Positions 60,143 to 64,000 of a DNA stretch of 64,000 bases are shown piece by piece. The notes under the pieces were generated by a model, which searched no databases, was not told the origin of the DNA, and worked only from the letters and a program-made list of their open reading frames with translations. The DNA comes from Macquaria australasica (lineage: Eukaryota; Chordata; Actinopteri; Centrarchiformes; Percichthyidae), in NCBI GenBank assembly GCA_005408345.1, contig SEMN01000334.1, positions 372,001-436,000 on the forward strand, read 5' to 3'. Position numbers and translations under genes: made by a program. Each line of letters opens with the position of its first letter. Position 1 is the first letter of the stretch.

Positions 60143-61216
60143 ATCAGGAGAAAACTCAATCAGACGACTTTGTGATTGACGACGTGGTTGTTAATACCAC
60201 ATGATGTCACCCTCTTTGCTCTGTAAGGAATATGTGCATTCCCATTGGTTGGAGACCCTGATTCCCACATACAGAAAATAAGAGCACCTGCTGTACATAC
60301 AGTATGTTTGCTGCATATGCACTTAAAAACTGTATATACCATTTTTTCTCCTTTGTCTTCTCAGCAGTGTAGACGCAGCGTCCGTTTATTGCTGTCACCC
60401 TCCATTACATGACTGTGCTGCACCAGAACTACCAAAACACTACCACACAACATGCATGTACAGAGGAGATGACCTAATTTACTTGTTTGTTAATGCCATA
60501 TAATTTGGGAAGCAGCAGTGAAATGCTTGATTTATTTGTAGATTTACTTGTGCTGTCGTTTTGCCATTTGTAGAATACAGCTGATGGTGGAAGCACAAAC
60601 TGATACTCTGATACATGGTAGAAAATAAATAGATGTATAATAATATTAGCAATCAGCATGTGTAGACTGTGTAAAAAATGACCTATTAAACGTTAGAACT
60701 AAGTTTTCACGTACATGAATTATCAACATGTACTCGTTTACAGATGATCTGGTGGGGTCACAGCTTATGGAGGTAAATGTATGCACTCAGATACTCTGTT
60801 CACGCAGAATTTAATCATTTCAAACTATATCTTCTGTCTGTGATAGTTTACTAATCCGTGCGCTGGCTTTTGCAATCCACATGCCAGCTTTATTCAATAT
60901 TTTTTCACCTTTGTGACCCCTCCATAGATTCACTTTGTTTTGCCAGATTTCTTGAAATTCACCTTAAATTTGCTAGGACTGCCTCTAATGATTATTTAAA
61001 TGATCAATTTTATTTTCAGTGGACGTTTTGTTCATAAAATAAAATAAAAGCAGTGAAAAATGCTCATCAGAGCCAAAGCCAGAGAATGTTTTATACTTTT
61101 GATAAATGACTTAAATGATTAATTGATTATCAAGACTGTTGTTGATTAATTTTCTCATTTGATTTGATCAGTTGCAGCACAAACATTTGTACAACATTTG
61201 GATTTACTCACAGATA

Positions 61217-61252
61217 TGCACACACACACACATATACACACATATACACACA
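61217..61252. repeat. (CA)n with CATATA units
   Basis: CACACACACACATATACACACATATACACACA-type impure run. Confidence 0.85.
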
Positions 61253-61442
61253 TTAGCTCCCAGCTGGAAAGTTTCCCCCCTCCTCCGTTGATCTCAGCTC
61301 TACTTTCACCCTCTAACACCCCCCCACCCACCCACCCCGAGTACGCTCTGCTTTTATCTTTGTGTTGATCTCCCCCATCCCCTCAGTCCCTGGATGAGGT
61401 CATTTCCTGTCTGGCTGACTCACAGCGCTCACGCCTCTGAAT

Positions 61443-61527
61443 GAAGGAGGGATGGAGGGATCAAGGAGGGATGGAAGGAGGAAGGAGGGATGGAGGAGGG
61501 ATGGAGGATGGAGGAGGGATGGAGGCA
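61443..61527. repeat. GGAGGGAT tandem repeat
   Basis: About ten degenerate copies of GGAGGGAT/GGAGGAGGGATGGA in purine-rich DNA. Confidence 0.9.
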
Positions 61528-61953
61528 GTGCTGTGAAAGAGTGTTGGATATCAGAACTGCATCCAGCAAAAGCTGTTTGTTGGCTCAGATTTCTTCCTCT
61601 CGCCTTCGTCCCGGCAAAACACAGCTCAATTAATACTCAGATATACATACAGGGGTGAGATGTCAGCATGTCTATACTCCCCCACCACACACACACACAC
61701 ATACAGATATATGCATATGTAGACACACAATATCCGTGGAAGTCAACCAGAAACCCCTTCACTCTGTCACTGACACACAGGTTGCACTGACCCGTCACTG
61801 CTGAATGGACAAGGTTTCCTCTTTGGCGAGCGGTCGGACTCACAGCCGTCAGCAGCAGCAGTGTTTTAGCCCCAGGAGCTGCCTGAGTCCAGGCCCAGCT
61901 CCCCCTCTCTCCTCCCTCCCTCTCTGGGAGTATCGCGCTGCATCATCAACCCT

Positions 61954-62007
61954 GAGCTCCGGGCTCCGGGCTCCAGGCTCCAGGCTCCAGGCTCCGGGCT
62001 CCGGGCC
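61954..62007. repeat. 7-bp minisatellite (RGGCTCC)n
   Basis: About seven and a half tandem heptamers, GGGCTCC and AGGCTCC, in the order G,G,A,A,A,G,G. The first unit is diverged (GAGCTCC). Confidence 0.93.
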
Positions 62008-62079
62008 ATCTGTCACAGCCCGTGCTCACTTCCAGGGGTCAAGTATCTCAGACAGCCTGGGTCAGGAGGGGAAGTGATG

Positions 62080-62345
62080 CTGGAACATCTGATCCTAATC
62101 CAAATGAGCATGCTCCCGCAGACCTGGAGTCAGTTCCAGCCTTTTAAAGTCCAGTAAAATTGGACCCTGGTCCAGCTTGGGTTCCACCTGGCAGAGAGTG
62201 ATCTTTGTGTGTCCTGTGAAGGTGCTCGGTGTGATACAGAATACAGTCTTTGTAGCGATGGATGGGCCCTCTTGTTGATTAGCCCCAGAAGGCCTTTCAG
62301 TCAGGCAGCAGGGATAAATGACCCAGTCTGCCCTGAATCACAAAA
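62080..62345. promoter_or_regulatory. Candidate conserved non-coding block
   Basis: Repeat-free block with GATCCTAATCCAAATGAGCA, TGTTGATTAGCCCCAGAAGG and GCAGCAGGGATAAATGACCC. TAATCC and GATTAG words resemble K50 homeodomain sites, and CAAATGAG is octamer-like. No coding frame. Confidence 0.25.
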
Positions 62346-63196
62346 TACATGACATCAGTTGTGGTTTAAACTGAAATAGACTGTTAACTGTTAGCTGTAA
62401 CCTTTTAGCCTGTGACTGTTTGGTCAAGAATAGAAAACTGCGGTTTCTGCAGGGCCGAACAAGACCAAACCGAGGCCTCGTCATAGCTATTGCTTGCTTA
62501 TTTTTCTATGATTCTCATTTTCAGAGACAGCTGTGTCTTTAACTTCAGTTTCTGAGAAGCAGCTGATTTGTGTCCATAACACAGAGTTTTGTAAAACTGT
62601 CTGTAAAAAAATTCTTGTTTCAATATTTCCTGATCAGATTTTTCCTGATTTATTTATTTTTTTACCATTATTTAAAAAGGTAAATTCACTTTTCTGAAAT
62701 CTGTATGTAGCTGTTAGTGATAGTGAAGATAAATTACAAGATTTCTTTTCAGCCAAACTCTTTGTAGGTGGATAAAGAATGGGAGTGTCGTCTTGCTGTG
62801 CCCGAGCCAGAAACATACGGACACAAAGATGGCAAGGAGAGTGGATGACACTGAAGTTGCTCCTTGTACAAGATGCCACGGCGACTGAAATGATGTTGTT
62901 AGAAGATGGATACATCAATATTAGGGCAAAATAATAATCCAAAACAGAAAAAGGCCAATATGAACACACTTACAGACTGAAGAATGAAGTGAAATAAAAA
63001 GGCCATTCAGTCGGATTATCAGATATAGAAAAATGTGTTTATATTCAGCAAAGTAAGGCATGTAATTTAATTCATTAATTAATTTAAGTTTTTATTGGTA
63101 TCTAGAACAAAAAGGTACCAAATGGGCAAAACATTTCAAACAATACCCGGCCCTGATGATGAACAAGACAAGTTTCTTGGAGTCATTGAACAAACA

Positions 63197-63300
63197 GAAT
63201 ATAAGATAAGATAAGATATACTTTATTGTTCCTGAGGGAGAATTTGGCATGGGGAGATAGTGCTACTCACAGCTGCAATCAACTTAAATACAATATTTAG
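63197..63300 (+). mobile_element. LINE 3'-end-like fragment with (AAGAT)n
   Basis: ATAAGATAAGATAAGATATA then CTTTATTGTTCCTGAGGGAG and AATTTGGCAT. The GATAA pentamers next to TTTATTG(A/T)(T/C)CC are a familiar 3' tail of fish retrotransposons. Family unassigned. Confidence 0.5.
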
Positions 63301-64000
63301 CCAACAAAACAGTATGGTGGTACACCAAAGACACTATAATGAATTACATACAACAAAAATAAAAGAGATATGTAAAATATTGCACATGCCTTGTGAGATA
63401 AAAGATCTAAATACATAGACTTTATAAAATGAGGAATGAAATCATAAAACAATAATTCACATCTACAGTTTGTTAGCAGGAACCATGTCACATCAGTACA
63501 TGATTAAAGGTTTAATGATGAAAGGGATGGATTGGATGTTGAGGATAGAAGAAGGTAGGAAGTCTGGAGCAGATTCATGTGGGAAAGGCATGCTAGATGG
63601 CTAGATGGAGGAATGAAGTGGGAAGGTAAATGAACGAGGGAAAGGGAGGCTGAGACAAACAGGAGAAGAAGGATTACCCAGGTATATTAGAGGTGTTTTT
63701 AGCCGTGGACCTGCTCCCTAACCTCAGCTACTGTAACTTCATTAGTTGTGAAGAAGGTTGCAAAATTCAGATTCAAAGCAGAAATGTTCATGTAGCAACA
63801 AAATGAAAACTGGGATAAAGCAGCAGCGTACACTGACATGTATCCTAAAAGCTCTACAGAGCTTTAGAGAGCTAAACAGGGTTTGCTTGTTATTTATGTC
63901 TGTTGCTTCCTCCCCAAACAGCCTTTAATGTGATTTCATTCAGAACTCCGCGTCAGCTGAGATGATTTGCCGGCAGGCTTTGGTTTCATATAAATGAACG

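Overview
This is vertebrate nuclear DNA, almost certainly from a ray-finned (teleost, probably acanthomorph) fish. It has short exons with GT/AG borders inside AT-rich introns, very many long (CA)n/(TG)n microsatellites, and dispersed elements typical of fish genomes: tRNA-derived SINEs, fold-back MITEs, a TTAA-flanked MITE and hAT-like ends. I see no bacterial, phage or CRISPR-type system. Most open frames of 60-130 codons are chance frames in introns or translated dinucleotide repeats.

Two genes are supported, both on the plus strand. (1) prrx1, a paired-related homeobox transcription factor, occupies 1-10.7 kb. The window opens in its intron 1. Exon 2 (950-1125) carries most of the homeodomain, exon 3 (4603-4784) completes the recognition helix, and exon 4 (9779-9911) encodes the OAR tail and stop. 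A 3' UTR of about 760 bp ends at tandem AATAAA signals near 10630-10653. All junction phases close exactly. Intron 3 holds a candidate alternative terminal exon (5651-5693 coding, AATAAA near 5905) that would give an OAR-less isoform. (2) The 5' end of pde4dip (myomegalin, a centrosome/Golgi scaffold of the centrosomin family) is assembled from three small exons in matching phase (32179-32204, 35638-35687, 38489-38556). They encode 48 residues ending just where the CM1 domain should begin in the next exon, which I do not find in the window. A CpG- and G-rich patch at about 23.7-24.13 kb may be its promoter and non-coding first exon.

Layout: 1-10.7 kb prrx1; 10.7-23.6 kb intergenic, with repeats and several low-repeat blocks that look like candidate conserved non-coding elements; 23.6-38.6 kb 5' region of pde4dip; 38.6-64 kb apparently one long pde4dip intron, with microsatellites, MITEs and more candidate regulatory blocks.

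The most useful leads are the candidate prrx1 alternative last exon, the prrx1-pde4dip linkage, a perfect 22-bp hairpin in prrx1 intron 3, a multi-copy fold-back family, a TTAA-flanked MITE with ~100-bp inverted ends, and a ~300-bp element present twice, 46 kb apart, in opposite orientation. Assignments rest on reading and memory of protein families; no search was run.
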